Shown: positions 27,894 to 37,866, counted from the stretch's first letter. The stretch: DNA of 64,000 nt from Candidatus Heimdallarchaeota archaeon (GCA_026702845.1 JADCLS010000004.1:62001-126000); one strand, 5' to 3'. Made by a program: numbers and translations. The notes: generated by a model from the letters alone, not told the origin.

Positions 27894-30211
27894 GCAGATC
27901 GGCTATTATAATTGAATATACCAAGAAGCACTGGAAGGCAATCATTCTGATGTTTTCCTTAATACTATTGGTGATTCATTTCTTTCAAGTTTTATTGCAA
28001 TTTGATCCAAGTAGTTCTCGCATAACCCTGTTGCTCGGTTTCTTCAGTTTGGTTTCTGTCGCTGGTTATTCCTTCTTCAAATTTTTTACAGGTCCGTCTC
28101 GAATGGAACATGAGATTAAGAATATGCATGGAAATCTAGCTCTTTCTAGTTTTTATCGCATTTATTTCCCAGTGGTAATGTTCTCATTTCTTCTACAGAT
28201 AATTCTAATTTTTAACAGTGAAAATCTCATTGACCCAAAAATCAGTCCATACGGAAATATTTTCTATATTATACCCTCTATTGTCACAGCAGTTGGCTTG
28301 ATTGCAGTTTCAGATCATGAGATCCGTTCAAATAAGTTAAGCTATTCTCCTTCAGGCGCAACAGATCGATTTTCAAAAGCATTTCTGTTTTCGATGCCCA
28401 TGATTGGATTGTATTTTGGAATTCGATACTTCACAGGTTTTGTATTGGAAACACTATTCGGTAGTGGTGCACTCTATACTTCTGCACTTAATCCCTATAG
28501 TGTGGATTCAAATCTAGTATTTGCAGCCAAGGTATGGCCATTCTTATCAAACATGGAAAAAATTCTCTTGCTTTTCGGTTTTATCTTAATTTATATTGCT
28601 GTAGAAATATTTGTCAGGGGCTATATCACCGCATTGATTCGTTCTCTTAATCTGAGTATGGCATCTGTGATATTCATTCCAGCCATCATTCAGGCTGCAG
28701 CTTTTTCCTCTGGAATGCTTTTATTCTCTGATCCTGCGTTCTATGTCTACCGATTTATTGATGCATTGATGTTTTCTGCCATACTTGGGGCTATCCTCTG
28801 GAAAACTAAACGTTTCGGCGTGACATTGAGTATTGGGATGTTAATCCGGATTTTTGATACTTCGAGTGAATTTTTCAGGGTATTAATGAATTCTATGCCT
28901 AAAATATTCGGAGAATATAATGTTAATGATTCTATAACAACTACAACTGAGAATATTGCTTCATCAATAGTTTATATTCAAATTACCCTCATTATCCTCT
29001 TCCCTCTAACCTTGATTATAGGGTTCGATGAGATGATAAATATTACAACTAAACTGATCACTAGCATTAAGAAACAATGGTTTGGGTACCTTATCATTGC
29101 CATCTCATTCATTGTGATTGATATCGTGTTTAGCTGGTTGATCGGTGATAGCATTATCTTTATCGGTATGATAGCTGGCTATATCATTGCACTCTTTTTT
29201 CTACGCTTTATTTTACCAGCTATCTTCTCTCTTTTACCACCTGTAACAGGTCCTATGATAATTGAATCACAGGATGGATTATTCAAGCGTGAATTACCAT
29301 TAAATCTCCATGAAGATATTAAATGGCTTGATGAGAAAGAACCCTGGCATAAGAGAAGCAAATTATTTGGATCTATTGGAGCAAGTGTATTCATCTACTT
29401 TCTCTTTGTAGCTGCAGCGTATCGTCAATTTTTCATGCTTACAGGCCTTGATCTCATTAAATTTTCGGTATTTCTAGTTATACTACCTACCAGCCTCTTT
29501 GCTTTATCTAGTTATCTACTTGTTGATAGAATTAATAAAGGCTATTTCTTTTCTGAAAATTGGAGGATACAACTCTATTTCTTGTTGGTAATATTATTAC
29601 TCTATAATCTAGTTATGTGGACGATAGCCAGTGCGATTACCAATTTTCTTTGGAGAAATGTCCCCTTCTTTGTTTTCTTTGGTATCCTAATTTTTCCAAA
29701 ACCAATAGCTAATGCCTTCAACTCATTTGCGATTGGGTTGTCTCAGGAAGGTCGAATAGCAACTTTTAGATGGGCTACACATGATCCTACTGACTTTATC
29801 CCCGTAATTGACAAACTCAATAAAGTACCTAGTGAACGTATAAATTCTGGAACATATATTCTCTCTGCAAAACTGGGATTATTGGAGGAGGATGATCTGA
29901 TGGATGAATTGAGAAATGGTAATGGACGAAGAGGTACGATAATTGGTCAACTACTTGCCCTAGGAATTATCGGTTCAACAAGAGCTGAAGGTTTATTGCT
30001 TCAATATATTTCCAATGATGATTTGGATTATAAAATAGCTGCTTACTGGTCATTGGGTAAAGTGGGAAGTACAAAAGCCTTATCTCGTATGGCTCAAATC
30101 CTAGAGGAAAACCCGCGTAAAGAATTGATTAAAATTGCAGAAAATGCAATTTTACAAATTGATCCAATGTATCCACTAGCTGGACTTAGAGACCCTGTAG
30201 TTATGGTATAA
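27890..30211 (+). CDS. Polytopic membrane protein with degenerate CPBP-like region and C-terminal HEAT-like repeats
   Basis: This 773-residue protein ends the MoxR operon. It has about 15 membrane helices. A central segment AVEIFVRGYITALI (about 242-255) resembles motif 1 of CPBP (Rce1-like) proteases, but the first Glu of EExxxR is Val, and the following helix (IPAIIQAAAF) lacks the usual His, so activity is doubtful. The cytoplasmic C-terminus (about 655-773) has helical hairpins such as IAAYWSLGKVGSTKAL and LLALGIIGSTRAEGLL, typical of HEAT/PBS-lyase repeats used for protein binding. I infer a non-catalytic membrane scaffold; this is not proven. Confidence 0.7.
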   Translation: MSRSAIIIEYTKKHWKAIILMFSLILLVIHFFQVLLQFDPSSSRITLLLGFFSLVSVAGYSFFKFFTGPSRMEHEIKNMHGNLALSSFYRIYFPVVMFSFLLQIILIFNSENLIDPKISPYGNIFYIIPSIVTAVGLIAVSDHEIRSNKLSYSPSGATDRFSKAFLFSMPMIGLYFGIRYFTGFVLETLFGSGALYTSALNPYSVDSNLVFAAKVWPFLSNMEKILLLFGFILIYIAVEIFVRGYITALIRSLNLSMASVIFIPAIIQAAAFSSGMLLFSDPAFYVYRFIDALMFSAILGAILWKTKRFGVTLSIGMLIRIFDTSSEFFRVLMNSMPKIFGEYNVNDSITTTTENIASSIVYIQITLIILFPLTLIIGFDEMINITTKLITSIKKQWFGYLIIAISFIVIDIVFSWLIGDSIIFIGMIAGYIIALFFLRFILPAIFSLLPPVTGPMIIESQDGLFKRELPLNLHEDIKWLDEKEPWHKRSKLFGSIGASVFIYFLFVAAAYRQFFMLTGLDLIKFSVFLVILPTSLFALSSYLLVDRINKGYFFSENWRIQLYFLLVILLLYNLVMWTIASAITNFLWRNVPFFVFFGILIFPKPIANAFNSFAIGLSQEGRIATFRWATHDPTDFIPVIDKLNKVPSERINSGTYILSAKLGLLEEDDLMDELRNGNGRRGTIIGQLLALGIIGSTRAEGLLLQYISNDDLDYKIAAYWSLGKVGSTKALSRMAQILEENPRKELIKIAENAILQIDPMYPLAGLRDPVVMV

Positions 30212-30334
30212 TACATTTTGGATTTTTGGACTCAATCTCGTATTTGATTATTTTTTGCAAAATTATTCAAAAAATAAATCAATATATGTGAAGAATTGTG
30301 ATAGATACACTTTTGTTAAAATCGATTATACAAG

Positions 30335-30342
30335 ATTATATA
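30335..30342 (+). promoter_or_regulatory. TATA-like box for the AAA/coiled-coil operon
   Basis: ATTATATA lies 74 nt before the ATG at 30417, which would give a 5' leader of about 50 nt. A GGTGGTG sequence (30399-30405) in that leader can serve as ribosome binding site, unlike the leaderless genes elsewhere in the window. Confidence 0.35.
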
Positions 30343-30416
30343 GTATGATTTTATCATATGAATATCTCGAGATTATCAAAAAATTTTAAAAATTTCTTGG
30401 TGGTGTTTATTTAATT

Positions 30417-32102
30417 ATGGTTTCATTTATCATAGAGGAATTAACTGGACCTACAAACCCAGACGCTTATGTTGGTAGGAATGAAATCATCGATGCCTTT
30501 GGTGATTTACTTGCTAACACCCTAAGACAGAATACAAAGATTAAATGGGTGCATATATCTGGATCTGCAGGAACTGGAAAAAGTTCACTACTACGTAAAC
30601 TTAGAATGCAGGCCGAGGATCATAGAATTGGAACAGGGAGCGTTGAAGTTCCCTTCTCCCCTAAACCTGCTTCCCAGCTATTAACTGATATAAAACAAAT
30701 AATCGATGAAATCGCTCCAGAATGGCGAGGCTTCATGAGGAAACGACGCAATCCAGAGATTGCGAAAGTTCTAGAACCTCCAGAATTCCATGGCGATCTG
30801 GTTTCAGATCAGAATTTACAAGATATGGTGAACATGTTTTTTGTTGACCTTGATGAGATAAATACTAAAATGGAGGAGAAGAAGGAAAGAAATGCCATTT
30901 TCCTTGATGATTTAGATCGCCTTCTCCCCATTGAGTATTTTAGTATCTTGCAAGTTATCCCTCTGATTATGAAACGTATGAGTGAATTAGATTATAATTT
31001 GTTATTTGTGACAACTAGTCATTTCAGTGCGGATAAGTACCTTGATTTGAAGAAATCAAAGGAACAAGATCTAGTTATGCATTTCAATATCAGTCAATTT
31101 GATTTCAAAGATGCAGAGCTGATGCTACGCAGAAAGGGAAAGCTCGTAAAATCACAACGAGAGGCAGTTGTTCAAGCTTCAACGAGAGTTCCATTTGATT
31201 TATCACTTCGTCAATTAATACAACTAAATGAGTTAGATCCATCTAACCTCAATGCAAAGGTCATTACTGAACTATTTCAACTTGAATCTGATGAAGTCGA
31301 GTTACTTAAGGAGTTGGCAAAATCTGAGATCAATTATTATCGAATAGAGGATATTGCTAGATTGACAAGTAAGAATACTATAAACAAGCTCGTTGAGGCA
31401 CTCATGCTCATGAAAAGTCAGGATGGCTATTTCATTGTAGATTCATTTGCACTTTGGGAATTAATCGCCCACGTATTCAAACCCATCGATTCAAGAACTG
31501 AGGCTATTTTGTTGTTGAATAGATTGCGTTATCAAGCAGAGATTAGTCAGATTCCTTCGCCAAGGGATATCAATATTTTGCAACAGCATTTTTACAATAT
31601 TTCAGATCATGCCTTAATATTTGAACTATCAGCACAGTTAGCAGATACTGCAAAAGCAGCATTGGATACTAATTTAGTTGAGACTGCATGGGATCTATTG
31701 AATTTAGCAACCTTAGGACTTGAAAAAACAGGTGATGATGAAAAAATCGCAGATTTTCAAGAAACACTTGCCAAGGGTTTTGCTAAGATTGGTCATGACT
31801 ATTTTGCAGCAAAGGCTTTTGAACAGGCTGGAAATTACTATAGAAAAGCAAATATCGAGTGGAAGTCAGTCACTAATTATCGTGAAGCTGGACAGAAATA
31901 TGTTCGTCAAGCAGAAAAAACAAATTTAGCTATTTATCATTATGCCGTAAGAAGTATGTTGCTGAATGCAGTTCAAGCATATATCAATGCTAATGAAAGT
32001 CAACGAGCAGAAACCGTGATAAAAGAAGCAAAGAAAATGTTTCAAGGATATGAAAATCACTTGAAATTCTTTGAAACACTAGTCAAACAGGGAGAGAATT
32101 AA
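30417..32102 (+). CDS. Orc/STAND-like AAA ATPase with C-terminal TPR-like repeats
   Basis: This 561-residue protein begins with an ORC/STAND-type entry YVGRNEIIDAF (18-28). Walker A is GSAGTGKSS (49-57) and Walker B is IFLDDLDR (161-168), followed by LLFVTTSH as the sensor 1 region. A winged-helix-like part follows (about 280-345). From about 365 to the end, helical hairpins of TPR or SNAP type are visible (FEQAGNYYRKANIEWKSVTNYREAG). Such ATPases act as switches or loaders that pass ATP state to partners. Here the partners are probably the two coiled-coil proteins encoded 1 bp and 1.3 kb downstream. It differs from Cdc6 in having a long TPR-like tail. The function is unknown. Confidence 0.8.
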   Translation: MVSFIIEELTGPTNPDAYVGRNEIIDAFGDLLANTLRQNTKIKWVHISGSAGTGKSSLLRKLRMQAEDHRIGTGSVEVPFSPKPASQLLTDIKQIIDEIAPEWRGFMRKRRNPEIAKVLEPPEFHGDLVSDQNLQDMVNMFFVDLDEINTKMEEKKERNAIFLDDLDRLLPIEYFSILQVIPLIMKRMSELDYNLLFVTTSHFSADKYLDLKKSKEQDLVMHFNISQFDFKDAELMLRRKGKLVKSQREAVVQASTRVPFDLSLRQLIQLNELDPSNLNAKVITELFQLESDEVELLKELAKSEINYYRIEDIARLTSKNTINKLVEALMLMKSQDGYFIVDSFALWELIAHVFKPIDSRTEAILLLNRLRYQAEISQIPSPRDINILQQHFYNISDHALIFELSAQLADTAKAALDTNLVETAWDLLNLATLGLEKTGDDEKIADFQETLAKGFAKIGHDYFAAKAFEQAGNYYRKANIEWKSVTNYREAGQKYVRQAEKTNLAIYHYAVRSMLLNAVQAYINANESQRAETVIKEAKKMFQGYENHLKFFETLVKQGEN

Positions 32103-32103
32103 A

Positions 32104-33393
32104 ATGACAGAAGAGAATAACAAAATTATTGAAATGGCCCGCGAGACCAAGAATGCCATTGAGCAGAATCTAAAAAGCCTTGAGGACCTGATTAAGCAGA
32201 ACAATGATACATATAACAGCAAGGAGAAACAGAGGCTTGAGACTCTTAAAATCAAGATCACCGAAATAAGTGATGATCTTGAGAAAGGGATGCTTGCATT
32301 GGTAGATACTCAAAAAGGAACCACTTATGAAGCACTGAATGGCCTCAGAGAAGTACTTACTAATAGAATGGGTGGATTTGGTGAATATGCTACTGAAATG
32401 ATCGGTCAAGAGGAGACAAAACTCGTAAATCTCAATGAATCATCACTAATGAATGTGAAAGATATCACCAATGCACATTTTGAGAGTGTCAATGCCTTGA
32501 TACTCCAGATTGGGGAAGTTGCCGAGGATATTGTTAAGAAACCAATTGAATTACGACGGGAGACAGATGCGAGTATCAAGGAAGAATTATCTCAGGCTAT
32601 GGTATTTGAGCGTGATGAGTTAAAATCATCAATTACTACCTTACAAGATGAATACAGAGAAAAACTAGGCAACCAGATGGAGAAAGTATTCATGGGTGTC
32701 ACCCTCACTAAGGAGGGAATAAATGAGATCATCAAGGACACACTCTCGCGTCTCGAGGAGAATCTCCAACGATTGACGAAAGGTTTGGATGCTAATTTCA
32801 CCACAGAAGTTGGAAAAACACAAGATATTTTCCATGAGTATGAAGGTAAAATGCTCAACGCGATTTCTGCCATGCATGAGAACTATGAAACACAGATGAA
32901 CCGTATTTTGGATAAACATGCAAAACTGACTTCGGATAGTCTAAATGGGCTGCAAGGATCCTTAAATACCCAAAAGGATGCTATTCTAAAACAAATTGCA
33001 AGCCTAAGTGAAGAACAGAAAAACCTAGTTGCTTCAGCAGTCACCCAGTTGGAGGAGAAAGTTGAGGAATCACGATCCAATGTGATAGACTTCATGGGTA
33101 ACTTGAGAGATCAGCTCCAAAGCGCACTTAATGAAAACACTTCTTCCACCCAGCAGCTCATCAAAGAATTCCAGGATGAGAATGTGACACTCACTGAGAA
33201 TTTCTCAAATAAAGTCACTGAAACTGCAAAAGTCACAAAAGAGAAGGCAAAGAACACGCTTGATGAAGCAAAGAAGGAATCAGATATTTATTCAAAAGAT
33301 TTGAAAACTGTCTTTGGAGAAGAAATGAATAAATCCAAAGGCAATCTCAAGCAATTTGATAGAGTTCTCAAAGATGAGGAGAAAAAGCAATAA
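32104..33393 (+). CDS. Coiled-coil protein of the AAA operon
   Basis: This 429-residue protein is almost entirely charged, heptad-like helix, with no membrane segment, no Cys and no Trp. It starts 1 bp after the ATPase stop, and its own stop overlaps the next start as TAATG, so the three genes are translationally coupled. Its sequence character (for example ISAMHENYETQMNRILDKHAK, LSEEQKNLVASAVTQLEEKVEE) is similar to the coiled-coil middle of the next gene product, so it could pack with that protein. No family assignment is possible by eye. Confidence 0.8.
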   Translation: MTEENNKIIEMARETKNAIEQNLKSLEDLIKQNNDTYNSKEKQRLETLKIKITEISDDLEKGMLALVDTQKGTTYEALNGLREVLTNRMGGFGEYATEMIGQEETKLVNLNESSLMNVKDITNAHFESVNALILQIGEVAEDIVKKPIELRRETDASIKEELSQAMVFERDELKSSITTLQDEYREKLGNQMEKVFMGVTLTKEGINEIIKDTLSRLEENLQRLTKGLDANFTTEVGKTQDIFHEYEGKMLNAISAMHENYETQMNRILDKHAKLTSDSLNGLQGSLNTQKDAILKQIASLSEEQKNLVASAVTQLEEKVEESRSNVIDFMGNLRDQLQSALNENTSSTQQLIKEFQDENVTLTENFSNKVTETAKVTKEKAKNTLDEAKKESDIYSKDLKTVFGEEMNKSKGNLKQFDRVLKDEEKKQ

Positions 33394-36300
33394 TGAATGA
33401 CCTAAAAGAAGTTCTGAGTAAGGTAGGGCTTAGTGAAGATGAGCTAGCCGTATACAATGTTGTTGTCGCATTTGGATTGAGAACTGCAGGACAAATTGCA
33501 TCTTATACTAACCAGGATTTTCATCAAGTGCAAAAGACATGTGCTTCATTGATCGATAAAAAATATCTGATAAAAGTCGATACGAAATTAGGGAAAGGTG
33601 GTCTAGGAAATCAATATATTCCATTAGCACCGAAAATATCCATTTCTGGTGATATTAGTAAACGTCTCTCAGAACGCCTCAATAAATTGAGTAAAGACGT
33701 TTCTAATCTCTGGGAAGATACTCAAGGAATAATTAATGAAGATACATCTAAGCTGATCAGCAAGGTTGAAGATGTTTTGAATAATAATGCTAAGGAACTG
33801 GAAACTTTGGGTGATGAACAATTATCTTCTATTGATAGTTGGAGTTCAGATTTGGTTGATGAATTGAAGACAATATCTGAAGATTCCTATGGGATATTCA
33901 AAACTCAGGTAACTGAACCTTTGGTAACTCTGGCAGCTCAACTTAGAGAATTAGCCAGTAAGATGGGAGAAATGTCTGATAGTAGCGTTGTTACCATTCA
34001 ATCAAAAACTGATGAACACAAGGTTTCTATTGAGACAGCTGTAAATTCTATTAAAAATGAACTGGAGGAATTTGCAGATGAGATAGTTCTCCTGATGATG
34101 GGCCGAATTTCAGGATTAAATCAACAACTCGAGCAGAGTGCTGCTGGAAAAAGTGAAGAAGGAGAACAGATATTTGCAGAAATGCATACTCTAATGAAGG
34201 AATTAATCTCTCAGCAAGAAGGACGAATTAAGTCAATAGATTCGAATTTAGCAGATAGTTATGAATCAAGTTTTAATGAAAGTAAACAGTCGTTATTTGA
34301 CGTAGTTGAAGATATCAAGACCAAATTCGGTGATACCATTCTTTCTGCAGTGACTTCAGGTAATAAAGCTCAAGAAGATGCTATTAATAGTTCAAGGCAA
34401 TTGCTTGATCGCTATAAAGATGCACAAATTGGTAGTGTGGATGATCTGCATAAATCTTTCCTCGCTTCAATTGATCAAGTACAACAGGATGCAGTTGTTG
34501 AATTAACCAAAATTCTTGAACAAACTGGTGCTGATTTGAATTCACTTGAAACCAGCATTACTGAGAATCTTAACTCACATCAAGGTAAGCTAAATGACGA
34601 TCTAAGTAACTTATCCAAAACAGTTGGAGAAACTCTCAAGGCAAGATTCAAGAGCGTCAAGGATAAATTAGCAGGATTTATCAATGATCTAAAATCATCT
34701 TCAAGCAGCAATGTTTCAGAGATTATTGCATCAATTAATGAGCTTAGTGAATTTTTAAAGAATTTTCTGATCGAAGTAAATGATACTTTATCCGCTCAAC
34801 TTGAATCTCTCAAAGAGAAAGTAGGATCAGATATAGCTGATATCGTGAAATCTACAGATGATAAAATCGCTGGTTCATTGAGTAAGAATAAAGAGGATAT
34901 TCAGAAGATTAATGATAAAATCACTGCTGATCTAGATAAATTCCAGCAGGCAATAACCACTTTTCTGCAGAATGTAAAAAGTGATCTTGAAAATAAATTG
35001 AAATCCGCCCAGAATGATTTTCAAGCAGGTGTGGATAAGGGTGTAGAGTCATACAAGAAAGAATCCCTGAACGTTTCATCACTTCAAGAAAAACAGATGA
35101 AGGAGATTGAGACAGAGGCTGATGAATTACTGAAAATGGCTGATAAATCTCGAAATGAGATCCAGAATCTTGCAGATACTACAATGAATTCAATAAAAAA
35201 TGAAAATTCCAGCAAATTCAAAGATAATATAGTATCTAATATAGATAAATTCAACCGGCAATTCAACTCTTACAATGAAACTATGATTGTTGATTTCAAC
35301 AAATTTAAGGATAATTTTGTCGAACAATCCACAGGACTTAGAGAAAGGGTTCCTGAGGAGATCAACAATACTTTTACTGATGAAATCGATAGAATGATGA
35401 AATTCAAGAGTGATTTTGAAAGAATCACTACTTTTATTGACCAATCTTATGGCAAATTGGAAGATGCCTTTAGTAGTGATTCAAAATTCAACTACAAGAA
35501 GGAAAGAGAGACTTATCATCAAGAAATTATGAGAAATAGAGATGAGTTCAAAAGACTTGGCAAGAATATCAATGATCATTTCTCATCTTCAATTGATGGA
35601 TTTGAAGATACCAAGGATAACCTACTTGAAGGAATGAACAAAACAGTTCAGGATGAGTTGGTGAACCTTGAGGAGTTAATTGAAAACAAAAATAATGAAA
35701 CAGAACAACTCATGACTGACTTTAAATCCAAATTGGGAAGTAGTAAAGATAGTTTTGTAGAAGATATCAATACCAATCTCACAGAACTCATGCGAAATAT
35801 TAGTGCCGATATATCAAGCAATCTATTAAGTATTTTCCAACAACCTCTGGATTCTATTATCAGCAAAGCTCGATCTGTGGCCACTGGGACTGAGGGAGTG
35901 GATCAAGAGAACCGCATTCTTAAATCCCAAAATATGTTGATAGGATCTATTCAAGAGGCAGTGGATTCACTGGTGGGATCATTGCAAACAGCATTTGAGA
36001 ATTCCATAGCAGAGTTAGATTCACGTGTTAGTGGTTCTATAGAAGAATCTCAAGGTATTGTCAATACTCTCAAAACAGATATGGATACATCATTCAAATC
36101 GCAAAATGATACAGCAAGTAATTTCGCTTCAGATCTCAATGCCTCATTGAAGCAAGTTGAGAATTCTTTGAATGATAATCTATCCGACACTATTTCAAAT
36201 ACCAAGAAAACAGTTGGTGATACTGTAGATACTAAGAAAAAAGAGATTTCTGATACTGTGAATGAAAAGACTGGAAATCTACAAAATGCCACTGATGCCA

Positions 36301-37835
36301 AATTGGTGGAGGTGGATGAAAGTTTTGTCGATTTCAAGAGCCAACTTGACTCAATACAACAAGGAACTAATGACAATATTAGTCATACAGTGAATACAAC
36401 TATCAAAGGCCAACAGAAAAGCATGCATGCCACTCTGAAATCCTTATCTGACACCATAAAATCAGGTACTGAAACCTTAAAGACGACTGAAACCAGTCTT
36501 CAAGGAAGTGTCAATCAACCTCTAACAAAGATTCGAGAGGATGTAAGTGGAATGATTGATCAATTCAATAAGTCCACAGAGAATGCTAAGGACATCATCA
36601 GTAAAGAAATAGACAAATATTATGCTAAAACTTCAGATCATCTAAATTCCATAAAAGATATGAATACTAAACTGATTGACATCTCCCAAACCTTTAATGA
36701 GGATGTGAACGCATTAGAAGAGACTCAAAAACAGGCTATCTCGGCTCAGTTCTCACTCTTCAAAGAGAACAGGGAGGCAGATACTGCTAAGTTCTTTGAG
36801 GATCTAAACTCAAAAGGCACTGAGTTAAATGAGAAAATGCATGAATTCATCCAGGAGAGCTTCTCACAAATGGCTGAACAACTATCAATGCTGCAACAGG
36901 AAGTCCTAACCTCCATTGAAAATGTCAAGAGTAATATTGATCTGACTGTAACTAACTCAGTCGAAACCGTAAGAACAGATATTCTAGGGCCTGCTAATGA
37001 GGTTGTTAATGCCATCATGCAGCAAAAAGATGACACCATTTCCAAGCTTACCGGTATGGCTGATGAATTTGAAGCTGTAGAGGGTAATCAACATAAAGTA
37101 ATTGGTGACAGTAATACCGAGTTTGTGTCCACTTTGAATAAATCCATTGAGAAGGAAACTGAAAAGTGGAAATCAAAAACAGATAAGATATACTCCGGGC
37201 ATGTTGAGAAGAATCGTAATTTAGCAGGAGATTTTGCCAGTCAGATTTCTGATGTCTCTACTAAAGGCCAGAAGAAAATAACTGATACCCTCAATACGAT
37301 CCCATCAACCATAGATGAGACTCTAGATGCGTCAGCCAAATCTATGGCACTGCTCAATGAGATTTCTGCAGGATCTGTAAAACTTGAACCTAAATATCCA
37401 GAGTTATCATACTTTGATGCGAGTAAAGAGGCAATCATTGCCACACTCAATGGAGTGTTACTAAGTACCAAATCATCCGCTACAATATTCACCCCTAGTC
37501 TTGAATGGCTGGATCTGAGTTTGATTGATAAATGGGTTCGTACAACGGTGACAATTGTTACCGATCCTACTCAACATTCATTAGATGATACTAAACGAGT
37601 GGAAGAGATCAAGAATAAGATCAAGGAAATGGCAAATATTCGATTAAAGAAACTTGATAAAAACCGAATACGTGACAAGGTTGATGTAATCATGATAACA
37701 AGAGATAAGGAGGAATTCGTACTTTCTAAGATGTTATCTGAAAAGGATCCTTATGCCTTTGTTACTCAGGATGAAACCTTTGTTGATAAATTTGGCGAAC
37801 TCATTAACGTCTTTGCTACCATGCCCAATCTCTAA
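33393..37835 (+). CDS. Giant coiled-coil protein with N-terminal TrmB-type winged helix and C-terminal TrmB/PLD-like domain
   Basis: This 1480-residue protein has three parts. Residues 1-85 form a TrmB-type winged helix: LSKVGLSEDELAVYNVVVAFG, then TAGQIASYTNQDFHQVQKTCASLIDKKYLIK. Residues of about 90-1340 are low-aromatic, charged helices with continuous heptads and many K/E/D/S/N residues. The end (about 1345-1480) is a globular domain with SATIFTPSLEWLDLSLIDKW, VTIVTDPT and DPYAFVTQDETFVDKFGELI, resembling the PLD-like effector domain of TrmB-family regulators. So a TrmB regulator appears split by a coiled coil of more than 1200 residues. There are no Walker motifs, so it is not an SMC ATPase; the ATPase is encoded two genes upstream. 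Its role is unknown; DNA tethering is inferred. Confidence 0.8.
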   Translation: MNDLKEVLSKVGLSEDELAVYNVVVAFGLRTAGQIASYTNQDFHQVQKTCASLIDKKYLIKVDTKLGKGGLGNQYIPLAPKISISGDISKRLSERLNKLSKDVSNLWEDTQGIINEDTSKLISKVEDVLNNNAKELETLGDEQLSSIDSWSSDLVDELKTISEDSYGIFKTQVTEPLVTLAAQLRELASKMGEMSDSSVVTIQSKTDEHKVSIETAVNSIKNELEEFADEIVLLMMGRISGLNQQLEQSAAGKSEEGEQIFAEMHTLMKELISQQEGRIKSIDSNLADSYESSFNESKQSLFDVVEDIKTKFGDTILSAVTSGNKAQEDAINSSRQLLDRYKDAQIGSVDDLHKSFLASIDQVQQDAVVELTKILEQTGADLNSLETSITENLNSHQGKLNDDLSNLSKTVGETLKARFKSVKDKLAGFINDLKSSSSSNVSEIIASINELSEFLKNFLIEVNDTLSAQLESLKEKVGSDIADIVKSTDDKIAGSLSKNKEDIQKINDKITADLDKFQQAITTFLQNVKSDLENKLKSAQNDFQAGVDKGVESYKKESLNVSSLQEKQMKEIETEADELLKMADKSRNEIQNLADTTMNSIKNENSSKFKDNIVSNIDKFNRQFNSYNETMIVDFNKFKDNFVEQSTGLRERVPEEINNTFTDEIDRMMKFKSDFERITTFIDQSYGKLEDAFSSDSKFNYKKERETYHQEIMRNRDEFKRLGKNINDHFSSSIDGFEDTKDNLLEGMNKTVQDELVNLEELIENKNNETEQLMTDFKSKLGSSKDSFVEDINTNLTELMRNISADISSNLLSIFQQPLDSIISKARSVATGTEGVDQENRILKSQNMLIGSIQEAVDSLVGSLQTAFENSIAELDSRVSGSIEESQGIVNTLKTDMDTSFKSQNDTASNFASDLNASLKQVENSLNDNLSDTISNTKKTVGDTVDTKKKEISDTVNEKTGNLQNATDAKLVEVDESFVDFKSQLDSIQQGTNDNISHTVNTTIKGQQKSMHATLKSLSDTIKSGTETLKTTETSLQGSVNQPLTKIREDVSGMIDQFNKSTENAKDIISKEIDKYYAKTSDHLNSIKDMNTKLIDISQTFNEDVNALEETQKQAISAQFSLFKENREADTAKFFEDLNSKGTELNEKMHEFIQESFSQMAEQLSMLQQEVLTSIENVKSNIDLTVTNSVETVRTDILGPANEVVNAIMQQKDDTISKLTGMADEFEAVEGNQHKVIGDSNTEFVSTLNKSIEKETEKWKSKTDKIYSGHVEKNRNLAGDFASQISDVSTKGQKKITDTLNTIPSTIDETLDASAKSMALLNEISAGSVKLEPKYPELSYFDASKEAIIATLNGVLLSTKSSATIFTPSLEWLDLSLIDKWVRTTVTIVTDPTQHSLDDTKRVEEIKNKIKEMANIRLKKLDKNRIRDKVDVIMITRDKEEFVLSKMLSEKDPYAFVTQDETFVDKFGELINVFATMPNL

Positions 37836-37866
37836 GAATTAATTAAATCATTTTAATAATTTTAGC

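Noticed and set aside
27890..30211. Active CAAX-type (CPBP) protease or site-2 protease
   Set aside because: The EE motif is incomplete and the His residues are missing; no HExxH motif is present.
32592..33095. Several antisense frames opposite the coiled-coil genes
   Set aside because: They reflect codon bias of charged helical proteins on the plus strand and show no protein-like motifs.
33393..37835. Identification of the 1480-aa protein as an SMC or Rad50 ATPase
   Set aside because: No Walker A, signature or Walker B motif is found at either end; the ends look TrmB-like instead.
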